Below, in pieces: positions 1 to 6,820 of a stretch of DNA of 64,000 nt. The stretch lies in the NCBI RefSeq assembly GCF_000619945.1, contig NZ_KK211043.1:40886-104885 (forward strand). Direction: 5' to 3'. The notes under the pieces were generated by a model that ran no database searches, was not told where the DNA came from, and was given only the letters and a program-made list of their open reading frames with translations. Every line of letters begins with the position of its first letter. The stretch's first letter is position 1. A program made the translations under genes and the position numbers. This stretch comes from Clostridium lundense DSM 17049. GTDB taxonomy: Bacteria; Bacillota; Clostridia; Clostridiales; Clostridiaceae.

Positions 1-542
1 ATAAATTTCATATATTCATCCTTTGTCCAAAACAACATCTCTTCAGCATTTTTCTTACCCATACTGCCGGCTTTATGACAAGGATTCTCTTTTAAATCAT
101 AGTACTTAACAGCATAATTAAATATAGCAACTAACTGATTGTTAATTGCTTTAAGGTAGGTTTCAGAATAGTCCTTTTCATCCTTCATCAACTTATTTTG
201 CCACTTTCTTATATGTGTAGCCTTTATTGTATTTATAGGCATGTTTTTAAAGTAAGGAAGGATCTTTAACTCTATCATATATTTCTTATTAGCTATAGTA
301 GATTTCCTAAGCCTATTCTCCATATCTTCAAAATATAATTCCACTAAAGACCCGAAGGACATATCCGGATTGGCTTGCTGTTTACTCAGAAACTCTCTTT
401 CCCACTCTAATGCTTCTCCCTTTTTTTTAAAACCTCTTTTAAGTTTCTTCTTCTTTTCACCTGTCCAAGTAGTGTAATAAAACTGTACATACCAGGTGCC
501 TTGTTTTTCATCTTTATAAGCAGGAATAATAATCACCCCCAT
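1..542 (-). CDS. Tyrosine recombinase/phage integrase, N-terminal part (C-terminus beyond window)
   Basis: About 180 codons are visible, read leftwards from an ATG at 542. The N-terminus (PAYKDEKQGTWYVQFYY, then a Lys-rich stretch) matches the arm-type DNA-binding domain of phage/ICE integrases. It is followed by a helical core-binding domain (SFGSLVELYFEDMENRL...). The catalytic domain with the R-H-R-Y residues would lie off the left edge. The start is uncertain because no good ribosome binding site precedes the ATG; the GGGGGTGA just inside the ORF could instead serve an ATT start a few codons later. The gene is followed on the same strand side by the lysogeny repressor, as in many integrative elements. 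It would catalyse site-specific integration and excision. Confidence 0.85.
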   Translation of the reverse strand, partial: MGVIIIPAYKDEKQGTWYVQFYYTTWTGEKKKKLKRGFKKKGEALEWEREFLSKQQANPDMSFGSLVELYFEDMENRLRKSTIANKKYMIELKILPYFKNMPINTIKATHIRKWQNKLMKDEKDYSETYLKAINNQLVAIFNYAVKYYDLKENPCHKAGSMGKKNAEEMLFWTKDEYMKF

Positions 543-561
543 AAATAGCAGGATAATAATA

Positions 562-1059
562 TTATTGATATTTTTTTATTATTTCCATCAACATGAATCG
601 CATATAGGACTTAAAATGCTCACGTAAATTTTCAAAATCATGAATAGGAACTTTTACAGTAGTATTATTATATGTTATTAAATAACATGTTTCTTTTATA
701 TCACAATTAGCGCAATATCTTTCTGTGTCATTAAGTTTGCAGCTAATAACTTCTGGGTTATCTTCTTTAATGCAATTAATCTCTTCTAAATTACAGCCAA
801 GTAATTTTAGTTCTTCTTTAAATAATCTTAATTCATCTAACTGTTTTTGAAGTTTATCATATCCAAGCAGATAGGTAACAGTTGTATCTAAAGTTTCTGC
901 AATCTTTTCTACAATACTATGAGGTATTTCCACATCTCCGCTTTCATATTTTTGTATTGAACTAAGTGATTTATCTAATATGTTGGCTAATTGAGTTTGG
1001 GTAATATTTTTGCTTTTTCTTTTTTCTTTTATGCGGCTGCCTATGGTTTCTTTATTCAT
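562..1059 (-). CDS. XRE-family lysogeny-type repressor
   Basis: 165 aa. Residues about 5-62 form a Cro/C1-type helix-turn-helix (GSRIKEKRKSKNITQTQLA, then SLSSIQKYESGDVEIP). The remainder is a variable C-terminal domain with a cysteine cluster (C-x2-C-x4-C near residue 120) of unknown role, possibly metal binding. An upstream in-frame ATG at 1092 exists, but the ATG at 1059 is preceded by GAAGGTGGTGAGA and gives the canonical start MNKETIG. It is divergent from the Cro-like gene at 1229, and the intergenic region carries palindromic candidate operators. It probably represses the element's excision and replication genes. There is no S24 peptidase domain, so induction would not be by classical RecA self-cleavage. 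Confidence 0.8.
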   Translation of the reverse strand: MNKETIGSRIKEKRKSKNITQTQLANILDKSLSSIQKYESGDVEIPHSIVEKIAETLDTTVTYLLGYDKLQKQLDELRLFKEELKLLGCNLEEINCIKEDNPEVISCKLNDTERYCANCDIKETCYLITYNNTTVKVPIHDFENLREHFKSYMRFMLMEIIKKYQ

Positions 1060-1090
1060 TCTTCTCACCACCTTCTTAAAATAATATATC

Positions 1091-1102
1091 ATTATGCGTA
1101 AT
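1091..1102. promoter_or_regulatory. Candidate operator, imperfect dyad ATTATGCGTAAT
   Basis: An imperfect TTA-N4-TAA dyad lies directly upstream of the repressor gene. It resembles the perfect palindromes at 1192-1201 and 1465-1476, so it could be an autoregulatory operator. Weak evidence on its own. Confidence 0.35.
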
Positions 1103-1190
1103 TAAATTCAATAAAAAATATAAAAAAATATTTACAAGTGTAATTTAATTATATATAATTTAATTAAGTTAATATTAATTTAAAAAATAA

Positions 1191-1202
1191 TAATACGTAT
1201 TT
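1191..1202. promoter_or_regulatory. Candidate repressor/Cro operator AATACGTATT
   Basis: A perfect 10-bp palindrome lies 27 bp upstream of the Cro-like start. The same palindrome, extended to TAATACGTATTA, recurs at 1465-1476 upstream of the next gene. Shared palindromes in front of successive early genes, opposite a repressor gene, are the expected pattern of lysogeny operators. Confidence 0.5.
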
Positions 1203-1228
1203 TAATTATGTATACAAGAGGTGATTAC

Positions 1229-1426
1229 ATGAGAATTGATAACAAAAAAATTGAAATTGCTATGGCTAAAGCATGCCTTAGTGTAAATGAACTGTCAAAG
1301 CAGTCAGGAGTTAACATCGTTACGTTAACTAAATTAAGAAAGGGTAATCAGGAATTAATGCCTAAAACAGTGGGAAAGCTTTCGAAAGCACTAGGCGTTC
1401 CAGTAGAAGAACTTATTCAAAAATAA
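1229..1426 (+). CDS. Cro/C1-type small HTH regulator
   Basis: 65 aa, essentially a single Cro/C1-type helix-turn-helix: KIEIAMAKACLSVNELSKQSG followed by the recognition segment NIVTLTKLRKGNQ and the closing ALGVPVEELIQ. The ATG at 1229 follows AAGAGGTGATTAC; the longer reading from 1208 has no ribosome binding site. It diverges from the repressor and is the first gene of the rightward early region. By position it is probably a Cro-like antagonist of the repressor, binding the palindromes at 1192 and 1465. Confidence 0.75.
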   Translation: MRIDNKKIEIAMAKACLSVNELSKQSGVNIVTLTKLRKGNQELMPKTVGKLSKALGVPVEELIQK

Positions 1427-1464
1427 ACTTGAAACATATTGATATTTAAAAGTATCAATTTGGG

Positions 1465-1476
1465 TAATACGTATTA
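1465..1476. promoter_or_regulatory. Candidate operator TAATACGTATTA
   Basis: A perfect 12-bp palindrome ends exactly where the AGGAGG ribosome binding site (1476-1481) of the next gene begins, so a bound regulator could block both transcription and translation initiation. Its 10-bp core matches 1192-1201. Confidence 0.5.
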
Positions 1477-1491
1477 GGAGGCATGAGGAAA

Positions 1492-1692
1492 ATGAGCTAT
1501 TTAACAGTTACAGATGTTAGAAGGATTTTAGGAATAAGCGCATCAAAAGCATATGTGATAATTAGACAGCTTAATAATGAATTGAAGGAAAAAGGATATA
1601 TTGTTGTTGCTGGAAAGGTACCTAAAAAGTATTTTATGGAAAAGTATTATTGTGATGTAGATGAATTAAAACAACAACTGAAAGCTATGTAA
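1492..1692 (+). CDS. Excisionase-like small winged-helix/HTH protein
   Basis: 66 aa. LTVTDVRRILGISASKAYVIIRQLNNELKEKG is a helix-turn-helix of the kind seen in ICE/phage excisionases and helix_turn_helix_17-like proteins, followed by a basic wing (GKVPKKYFMEKYY). The ATG at 1492 sits 10 nt after a perfect AGGAGG; an ATG at 1483 is too close to that site. Its place right after the Cro-like gene suggests a role in excision or early regulation. That is inferred from size, fold and position, not from a diagnostic motif. Confidence 0.6.
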   Translation: MSYLTVTDVRRILGISASKAYVIIRQLNNELKEKGYIVVAGKVPKKYFMEKYYCDVDELKQQLKAM

Positions 1693-1718
1693 TCATAGAG
1701 AGCAAATAGCTTTCTTAG

Positions 1719-1734
1719 ATGTCAAATCCGACAT
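1719..1734. promoter_or_regulatory. TGTCAAATnCGACA dyad, copy 1
   Basis: ATGTC-AAATCC-GACAT has 5-bp inverted arms and lies 43 bp upstream of the gene at 1777. Related sites occur at 6022-6035, 6147-6162 (exact reverse complement of this core) and 7568-7581, all inside the left element. It is a candidate operator or partition site. Confidence 0.4.
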
Positions 1735-1776
1735 GTAGTTTAATGGAATTATATTTACATAGAGAGGATGGTAGCA

Positions 1777-2067
1777 ATGTTAATTAAGACAGGTAAGGAC
1801 AGATTTGAAAATTTAGATTATGATTTTGCAGAAAAAAACCAAGGCATTATGAATTCAGACAACTATAAAGACTTATTTAATTTTGATGCATCTTATGATA
1901 GTGATTCAGATAAAGTTTCTGAGTTTATGGATAAATTAATAAAATTTATAAGAGCTGAGAAATCAGATTGGGGTAATAAGGAGATTTATTTAAGTTTTGA
2001 TGATATAGAATATCTGGTTACCAGTGCAAAGATTTTGCATGATAGATATGCTGCTGGGCGATTTTAG
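1777..2067 (+). CDS. Hypothetical acidic protein
   Basis: 96 aa, acidic, with no transmembrane segment or signal peptide. Two helical segments (SDKVSEFMDKLIKFIRAEK and FDDIEYLVTSAKILHDRY) are likely. No family is recognised. The start at 1777 is chosen because GAGAGGATGGTAGC precedes it at good spacing; the ATG at 1768 overlaps that ribosome binding site. It belongs to the rightward early region of the element and is preceded by a TGTCAAATnCGACA dyad. Confidence 0.55.
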   Translation: MLIKTGKDRFENLDYDFAEKNQGIMNSDNYKDLFNFDASYDSDSDKVSEFMDKLIKFIRAEKSDWGNKEIYLSFDDIEYLVTSAKILHDRYAAGRF

Positions 2068-2109
2068 TTAAGCTGATACATTTAATTTTTATAAGCGTGT
2101 ATGGATTAA

Positions 2110-2139
2110 AGGCTCTTTTGCAATTTTGCAGAGGGGCCT
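2110..2139 (+). promoter_or_regulatory. Hairpin upstream of the replication-type gene
   Basis: A 13-bp stem (with G-T wobbles) and an ATTT loop run from AGGCTCTTTTGCA to TGCAGAGGGGCCT, 36 bp before the ATG at 2176. No T-tract follows, so it is more likely an attenuator or leader structure than a full terminator. Its loop side (CAATTTTGCAGAG) is shared with the terminator at 2829-2872. Confidence 0.45.
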
Positions 2140-2175
2140 AAATTCAACTGTAAAACTACAAAAGGGGTAATACTC

Positions 2176-2634
2176 ATGCATTATATATTTGAACATAAAG
2201 AGGATTGTGCTGTTGTTTCACCTGTACTTGCAAAAGCTATTGGTCTTAATGAAGCTATAATTCTTCAAAAACTTAATGATTTGATGGAACATAAGAAAAA
2301 CGATAGTAGGTATTTTAAAGAAGGTTCTATTTGGATCAATCAATCTGTATCGGAATTATGTGAGAGGTACTTTCCTTATATGAGTTTAAGTACTGTAAAA
2401 AGAGCTATAACCAGATTGAAGAAGCAGAATTTAATTAAGATAAAGAGATTTTATAGTGAAGAAGCAAAGAATAATACTAACTGGTATTCCTTAAATCATG
2501 AAGCTATTGAAAACATGATTGTAATAGAAAATAAGACTACAGAGCTGGAAGAGTCATTCGTTTTAGGAAAGGGTCAAAATGAACCAATAACTGATGAGTT
2601 ATTGATTAGGGAATTAGAAGAGATAGAAATATAA
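2176..2634 (+). CDS. Winged-helix replication initiator-like protein
   Basis: 152 aa. Residues about 10-110 look like the winged-helix N-terminal domain of phage/plasmid replication organisers (VLAKAIGLNEAIILQKL, then SIWINQSVSELCERY and MSLSTVKRAITRLKKQNLI). The tail is acidic and Glu-rich. It lacks an obvious DnaA/DnaC-interacting ATPase domain, so it would act by binding the origin and loading host proteins. The coding sequence itself carries one copy of the 15-bp GGGTCAAAATGAACC dyad (2571-2585), which recurs at 2674 and 4600-4765. This is compatible with an initiator whose own gene contains binding sites. The family assignment is by fold resemblance. Confidence 0.55.
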   Translation: MHYIFEHKEDCAVVSPVLAKAIGLNEAIILQKLNDLMEHKKNDSRYFKEGSIWINQSVSELCERYFPYMSLSTVKRAITRLKKQNLIKIKRFYSEEAKNNTNWYSLNHEAIENMIVIENKTTELEESFVLGKGQNEPITDELLIRELEEIEI

Positions 2635-2687
2635 AGATTAGTTAACAAGAAGCTTATGAAAGAAAAAATAACAGGTTCAAAATGATC
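2571..2687. repeat. 15-bp GGKTCA dyad, copies 1 and 2
   Basis: GGGTCAAAATGAACC (2571-2585, inside the winged-helix gene) and GGTTCAAAATGATC (2674-2687, just downstream). They are the reverse-oriented counterparts of the cluster at 4600-4765; another copy lies at 5697-5711. Confidence 0.6.
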
Positions 2688-2711
2688 TAATTTATGGATG
2701 AATAAAGTAAG

Positions 2712-2830
2712 ATGAGGTATCTTGATATTTTTAAAAGTGATGAAAAATCATTAATAGATAATAGACAAGTTTCAAAGATTATAGGTGAGTAGTATGAGCA
2801 TTAATTTGGAGGTATCAGAAATTATATAAA
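2712..2830 (+). pseudogene. Decayed Rha-family antirepressor fragment
   Basis: From the ATG at 2712 the frame reads 26 codons containing SLIDNRQVSKIIGE, the start of the Rha/antirepressor motif (usually LIDSREVAxMIGKxHxxLxRDIRNY). Reading on through a TAG and a TAA in the same frame gives YEH and FGGIRNYIK, the expected continuation. Two stops, each one base from a sense codon (CAG, TTA), therefore interrupt the remnant. It runs into the terminator at 2829. The interpretation rests on a short motif. Confidence 0.45.
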
Positions 2831-2872
2831 AACTACTATGACTCTACAATTTTGCAGAGTCATAGTAGTTTT
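2829..2872 (+). terminator. Strong 17-bp hairpin terminator
   Basis: A perfect 17-bp inverted repeat (AAAACTACTATGACTCT paired with its complement) with a 10-nt loop ends in TTTTGT. The A-rich 5' side would let it act in both directions. It closes the early transcription unit. Confidence 0.75.
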
Positions 2873-2983
2873 GTATAAAGTGTTCACATAAATATTTAAA
2901 ATAAAGATAAGCTTTTTTATTTATTAACTAAATTAGAATTATACTTAGTATTAAATAACATGATAGGAGAAAAGGTTTTTTAT

Positions 2984-3115
2984 TTGCGCAGCATATATTA
3001 CAAAGTTTATGAAATACAGGAACAACTTAAGTTAAGAGAATTAAATTGTACACAAACATATGCTGATGCTTTAAGGTTCGCTGCGGAAATAGAAGATAGA
3101 AGACAAAATAAATAA
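2984..3115 (+). CDS. Small hypothetical protein
   Basis: 43 aa from a TTG start. AGGAGAAAAGG lies 9-13 nt upstream, better placed for this TTG than for the ATG at 2960. The product (RSIYYKVYEIQEQLKLRELN, then TYADALRFAAEIEDRRQ) is predicted to be helical and charged. No family is recognised. It sits between two strong hairpins, in the gap before the Rep-like gene. Confidence 0.45.
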   Translation: MRSIYYKVYEIQEQLKLRELNCTQTYADALRFAAEIEDRRQNK

Positions 3116-3167
3116 GAGTTAAATTTCCAGTAAAAGAGTATTTTCTCTATGGGGTGACCCTTATTAC

Positions 3168-3234
3168 TATATAGGTATACTATATAAAGCTAGTAATATC
3201 AATGGCTTTGAAGCATTTTGAGTGCTTCAAAGCC
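3168..3234 (+). promoter_or_regulatory. Two inverted repeats in the leader of the Rep-like gene
   Basis: TATATAG-GTATA-CTATATA (3168-3186) is followed by GGCTTTGAAGCA-TTTTGAG-TGCTTCAAAGCC (3204-3234), a perfect 12-bp stem that ends 30 bp before the ATG at 3265. No T-run follows. These fit an operator plus a leader hairpin, or a replication-origin structure, in front of a replication gene. Confidence 0.5.
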
Positions 3235-3264
3235 TAACTGGAAATAAGAATAGGAGGTACTGAT

Positions 3265-4416
3265 ATGGCAATAGATAAAGTAAGCACATATATAACCAAT
3301 GTATCTCTAGTTAAGGATAAATTATTTAAAGAGAGATATAGGGAGAATTGGTTTTATAAAGAGAATTATAATAGATGTCTTTCTTATTATTACAAGTATA
3401 TAGATGGAATCTTCCTCAAATATATGCCTATGCATAAGGATGATCTTCTTTATATTGATTTTAATCCGGTTTATCTTCTTCAAAATGATAATATAGCTTC
3501 TATATACTCCTGCAATATACAGCAGCTGCATAGTATTATTAGAGATAAATTGAAATTGGTAATAGATATAAGTGTAGTGCCTAATCTTAGATATTGGATG
3601 GTTTCTTATTATGAGAATAACATAAATATCATTAAAGACAGCGATGAGATTAATGCACTATATAATGTGATTTCGAAGCTAGAAAACATAGGTAAGTTGA
3701 AGAAAGATATAAGTGAAGGAGGTGGCACTATATATTTTTTTAATGGGAAAGATATGGAGAACAGTGATTTCATAATTAGGATATACTTAAAGCTTAGACA
3801 AATATCTAATACAAATCCAGAAAAGCAAATAGATGATTATTATGATAGTGATTTAGTATGTTTAAAAGCTGGACAGGATATATTACGCATAGAAGTTTCT
3901 TTAAAAAGAGACAGAATATATAAGCTTTTTAAACCTATTGTAACAAAGTTTACGAGTGATGGCAAAGCTACTGAGCTTGAAATAGAACCTTCCTCAAGAC
4001 CTGTAGCTATATTAGAGGAAGTATTCGATTTTAACAGCCAGGTAAATATTATGAATAAGGTTTTAAAACTACTTCATTTAGATAAGACAATGACTACAAA
4101 GATTAAACTTTTCTCAGTTATAAATGGTAGTAGTTTAAGTAAAAATGAGAAGCATACAGCTAAATTGGTATTGAATTATTTAAATAAAGTACCACATATT
4201 AAAGTACCTGCAGAATCTACAATATTGAAGTATAAAAGATGGATATTATCAAAAGGATATCATTATATATATGCTGATGTCGAGATAAAGCCTATTTCCA
4301 TAGACGATATAATAAAACACCTCCCAAAGAAACAACAGGATTGTATAAAAGTATATAGAAATAGTAATATTTATTATGACCTTTGGAGTAGCTATATGCC
4401 CTCTAGAATATATTGA
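3265..4416 (+). CDS. Putative replication (Rep) protein, gene II/X-like
   Basis: 383 aa, Tyr/Lys-rich, with no signal peptide or membrane segment. ATG at 3265 follows AATAGGAGGTACTGAT. The segment LRIEVSLKRDRIYKLF and the general architecture recall phage/plasmid replication proteins of the gene II/X (CRI) type, but I cannot identify the HUH and catalytic tyrosine motifs with confidence. Context supports a replication role: it lies between paired hairpins (3168-3234) and a repeat-dense AT-rich tract (4600-4860), and it has its own terminator. It could instead be an uncharacterised element-specific protein. The call is tentative. Confidence 0.4.
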   Translation: MAIDKVSTYITNVSLVKDKLFKERYRENWFYKENYNRCLSYYYKYIDGIFLKYMPMHKDDLLYIDFNPVYLLQNDNIASIYSCNIQQLHSIIRDKLKLVIDISVVPNLRYWMVSYYENNINIIKDSDEINALYNVISKLENIGKLKKDISEGGGTIYFFNGKDMENSDFIIRIYLKLRQISNTNPEKQIDDYYDSDLVCLKAGQDILRIEVSLKRDRIYKLFKPIVTKFTSDGKATELEIEPSSRPVAILEEVFDFNSQVNIMNKVLKLLHLDKTMTTKIKLFSVINGSSLSKNEKHTAKLVLNYLNKVPHIKVPAESTILKYKRWILSKGYHYIYADVEIKPISIDDIIKHLPKKQQDCIKVYRNSNIYYDLWSSYMPSRIY

Positions 4417-4506
4417 ATTAGCATAGGTAATATAAAAATATCTTTTAATTAAATAGGTCTTAAATAAAGCGTATAACGCTTTAAATAGCATAATATATAA
4501 GGAGAA

Positions 4507-4546
4507 GCCCCCTCACAAATATAAATATGAGGGAGCTTTTGTTTTT
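4507..4546 (+). terminator. Terminator of the Rep-like gene
   Basis: GCCCCCTCA pairs with TGAGGGAGC (one C-A mismatch) across a 12-nt AT loop and is followed by TTTTGTTTTT. Confidence 0.8.
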
Positions 4547-4599
4547 ATAATTACTACTAAGTTACATTGCTGTTGAGAAGCAGGTATTATATATAGCTT

Positions 4600-4765
4600 G
4601 GCTCATTTTGAACCTGCCATAAGTATTACATAGCAATGTCTATAATTATTAATCATATTTGTGTCATTTTGATACATAGGTTCATTTTGATCATCAGTAT
4701 ACCTTAGTGCAAAGAGAGTAGCTATAAAGATAACATCACAAAACACCAGAGGGTCATTTTGAACC
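4600..4765. repeat. Cluster of four 15-bp GGKTCATTTTGAACC dyads
   Basis: Copies at 4600-4614 (GGCTCATTTTGAACC), 4661-4675 (GTGTCATTTTGATAC), 4679-4693 (GGTTCATTTTGATCA) and 4751-4765 (GGGTCATTTTGAACC). Each is a dyad with a T4 core. Three further copies in the opposite orientation lie at 2571, 2674 and 5697. The spacing is irregular. They resemble initiator iterons or regulator operators; the intergenic region has no gene between 4417 and 4989. Confidence 0.6.
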
Positions 4766-4855
4766 AATTCTATGTTGATATATGTCTATAAAGATTTTTA
4801 GATAAATATTTATCTATATATATTTGTCTATAAATGTTTGTCTACATTATAGACA
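4637..4855. repeat. TGTCTATAA iteron-like repeats in AT-rich tract
   Basis: TGTCTATAA occurs at 4637-4645, 4783-4791 and 4825-4833 and, inverted, at 4847-4855. A variant TGTCTACAT lies at 4839-4847. The last copies are embedded in almost pure A/T sequence with further TATCTATA-type variants. Repeated 9-mers next to an AT-rich stretch are the hallmark of an origin or partition locus. Confidence 0.5.
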
Positions 4856-4989
4856 TTTGTAGATGATTACATAGGAATAGCCTTTTTGCTATTACTTTAA
4901 GAGAATAATATTTTTGATTTATGATATAGCAGGTGGAATGGTACTTTCAGGGTTTACTGCTTAAGTCACTATAATAGCATAAACGTATT

Positions 4990-5469
4990 TTAATAAGTAG
5001 TTGTATCCTTTTGATCCTCATTGAAATCATATATTTCTTCAATAAGCTTAGTAAAGAAGTTATAGGATTCAATTATCATAGGCTTAAACTCCTTCATTTT
5101 TATTTCTAATTCTTCTCTTCCAAGCTCAGTAATGGCATAATACTTCTTATCTTCCTCTATCTTTATGTTCTCAATAAGGTTGTTTGCTGTGAGCTTGTTT
5201 AAAATAGGATATAGAGTTCCATGTGATGGCTTCCAAACAGCAGATCCTATTGTGTCTTGCAGGAAGGATAGTATTTCTTTGCCATATAGAGGTCTGTTTT
5301 GTTTGGCTAATACATGAAGGATGTAGAAAGATAAGAAGTTTGAACTAGACATCTTAGTAGGGAAAAGTCTTGTGTATTCAGCCTTATAGTCATGCTTAGG
5401 ATTAATCTTCTTAAGACCTTTCTGATTAATTAGAGTTGAAGTTTTAATAGATTTTTCAGTTGATTTCAT
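4990..5469 (-). CDS. PadR-family transcriptional regulator
   Basis: 159 aa. Residues about 40-125 form the PadR winged helix: FLSFYILHVLAKQNRPLYGKEI, then the signature SHGTLYPILNKL and LIENIKIEEDKKYYAIT. The C-terminal helix (FFTKLIEEIYDF) would dimerise. The ATG at 5469 has AAGGAGG eight bases upstream. An N-terminal extension of about 38 residues is Lys/Thr-rich and not part of the domain. PadR proteins usually repress neighbouring genes, but no obvious target is adjacent; it stands alone between the repeat region and a non-coding stretch. Confidence 0.85.
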   Translation of the reverse strand: MKSTEKSIKTSTLINQKGLKKINPKHDYKAEYTRLFPTKMSSSNFLSFYILHVLAKQNRPLYGKEILSFLQDTIGSAVWKPSHGTLYPILNKLTANNLIENIKIEEDKKYYAITELGREELEIKMKEFKPMIIESYNFFTKLIEEIYDFNEDQKDTTTY

Positions 5470-5696
5470 TATGAATCCTCCTTTATATATAAATATTAAT
5501 GGTTATTCAATACTTTAAATAAGGGTGAGCTTTATGAAGGTTTAAGCATACTTATAAAAAGTTAAAAAAGAACCACCAGTGCCCTGCTAAGGGCTAAATC
5601 TTTAATCTGCAAAAGGAAGATGAATAGTTAAAAAATGGTTTATGGTATAAGCCAAATTAGATGAAGCTGTTGTGAATTAAGCCGAAGGCTTTGGAT

Positions 5697-5711
5697 AGGT
5701 CAAAATGAACC
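5697..5711. repeat. 15-bp GGKTCA dyad, copy 7
   Basis: AGGTCAAAATGAACC, differing from the copy at 2571-2585 by one base. It lies alone, 0.9 kb from the main cluster. Confidence 0.5.
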
Positions 5712-5879
5712 ATGTAATTCTATAGAGGGGTGGGGCATGAAACTAAGAATTGGATTTTGATTTATATAGCCTGGTACCGAGAGAAAATATATGTGATTTT
5801 ATAACTATATAAGTGAGTTGAAGCTAAATATTATACAGATAGATATTTATAATTTTAAGTATTTTGGTATAATATTAAT

Positions 5880-5957
5880 TGGATAGAGCCGTTGGCTTCT
5901 GTCAGTGCTGTAATATTAATCCGAGAACAAGTAGTTGGAGCTACTTGTTTTCTTTTT
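5880..5957 (+). ncRNA. Candidate small RNA with own terminator
   Basis: A good -10 (TATAAT, 5868-5873; the -35 is poor) is followed after about 55 nt by a clear terminator: ACAAGTAG-TTGGAG-CTACTTGT (5927-5948) and a T-rich tail (TTTTCTTTTT). No + strand gene lies upstream that could use it: the Rep-like gene already has a terminator, and PadR is on the other strand. The short transcript would be more GC-rich than its surroundings. It could be a replication-control RNA of the element; this is not proven. Confidence 0.4.
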
Positions 5958-6021
5958 AGTTATATATTTTTTTAAGATAAAACATATTGATAGTTGCTAT
6001 TAGATAAACTATGTAGGGGTG

Positions 6022-6035
6022 CGTCAAATTCGACT
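6022..6035. promoter_or_regulatory. TGTCAAATnCGACA-type dyad, copy 2 (degenerate)
   Basis: CGTCAAATTCGACT keeps the GTCAAATnCGAC core but not the outer bases. Confidence 0.35.
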
Positions 6036-6146
6036 CAGGGTATAGCATATATGAGGACACGTCTTTAAAAAGTTTCAATTAATATTATTAATACAGATAA
6101 TAAATGCAAGAAACCAAACCTGTAATTAATTATGATAGAAATGGTT

Positions 6147-6162
6147 ATGTCGGATTTGACAT
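6147..6162. promoter_or_regulatory. TGTCAAATnCGACA dyad, copy 3 (inverted)
   Basis: ATGTCGGATTTGACAT is the exact reverse complement of the site at 1719-1734. It lies 112 bp beyond the stop codon of the ParM-like gene; with the site at 7568 it brackets the ParM/RNase H operon. Confidence 0.4.
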
Positions 6163-6273
6163 TTAACTTATACAGGAAAACATTTAGAAGCTAATTGCTT
6201 TCCTGTGTAAATTAATTTTTAATAGGCATTTTGAATAAAGTTATTACCATTTAATTGTACTTAAAAATATTAT

Positions 6274-6807
6274 CTAATCTCTTCTTTTGAGATATTTATC
6301 TGGTAATGTACAAGCCTGCTTAAATACTCGGACTTCTAATATTTCTATGTTATAGTTTTTGATTTCTTCCCCAATATTAATGGATACTGTTTGCTTATTG
6401 AGCTTCATTATTTCTTCCTTTAGTTTTTCGTTATGATCGCGAAAGTACATTGGGGATAAGCCTAAACCAAGTCTTACCTGTATATTTTCTTCACCTTCAA
6501 ATCCTAATGCAATAGCAGTAAGTATACAAATCTTATATTCATCACTACTATAATCAGTTAAAATAATATTCTGAGGTCTCGAACTATCACCAATTGTATA
6601 AGTCTTATCCATCCAAGTAACCTGGAAAGAGTCTAAGCTTGAATTAGAAGTCTTTTCGCCAAGATAGACATTACTTGGAAATATAATACCAGTGTTTGTC
6701 TTTACAAATGATTTACCTATATCCACAGCCAGTACAGTGTCAAGTTTTTTTGTTAGTTCCTCTCTTTGATCTTCGTTAAGTAGAAACATTAATTCATATA
6801 CACTCAT
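6274..6807 (-). CDS. ParM/StbA-like actin, N-terminal subdomain only (truncated)
   Basis: 177 aa, against roughly 300-350 for plasmid-segregation actins. The phosphate-1 loop is visible (VLAVDIGKSFVKTN, residues about 26-39), then FPSNV, a YTIGD-type strand and QVRLGLGLSPMYFRDH, all features of the ParM N-terminal half. The phosphate-2 and adenosine motifs are missing and the frame ends cleanly, so the protein is probably unable to polymerise and hydrolyse ATP normally. The start at 6807 follows AAAGGAGATAAGAGA; longer in-frame starts lack a ribosome binding site. It is encoded 13 bp after the RNase H-SWIM gene in one operon. No ParR-like partner is seen. It may be a remnant or a repurposed domain. 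Confidence 0.6.
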   Translation of the reverse strand: MSVYELMFLLNEDQREELTKKLDTVLAVDIGKSFVKTNTGIIFPSNVYLGEKTSNSSLDSFQVTWMDKTYTIGDSSRPQNIILTDYSSDEYKICILTAIALGFEGEENIQVRLGLGLSPMYFRDHNEKLKEEIMKLNKQTVSINIGEEIKNYNIEILEVRVFKQACTLPDKYLKRRD

Positions 6808-6820
6808 TCTCTTATCTCCT

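Larger units (their letters stand above)
5470..6273. other. Non-coding region of the element
   Basis: There is no convincing ORF in these 804 bases. The stretch holds one 15-bp GGKTCA dyad (5697-5711), a candidate terminated small RNA (5880-5957), two TGTCAAATnCGACA-type dyads (6022-6035, 6147-6162) and an imperfect hairpin (6173-6205, arms CAGGAAA/TTTCCTG) downstream of the ParM-like gene. It may contain a replication-control or partition locus. Confidence 0.5.

Noticed and set aside
4775..4880. CRISPR array in the repeat-rich tract
   Set aside because: Repeats are 9 bp, irregularly spaced and partly inverted; no 25-40 bp direct repeats with unique spacers and no cas genes anywhere in the window.
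6173..6205. Hairpin CAGGAAA/TTTCCTG as the ParM operon terminator
   Set aside because: No T-run on the minus strand and interior mismatches; kept only as a note in the non-coding region.
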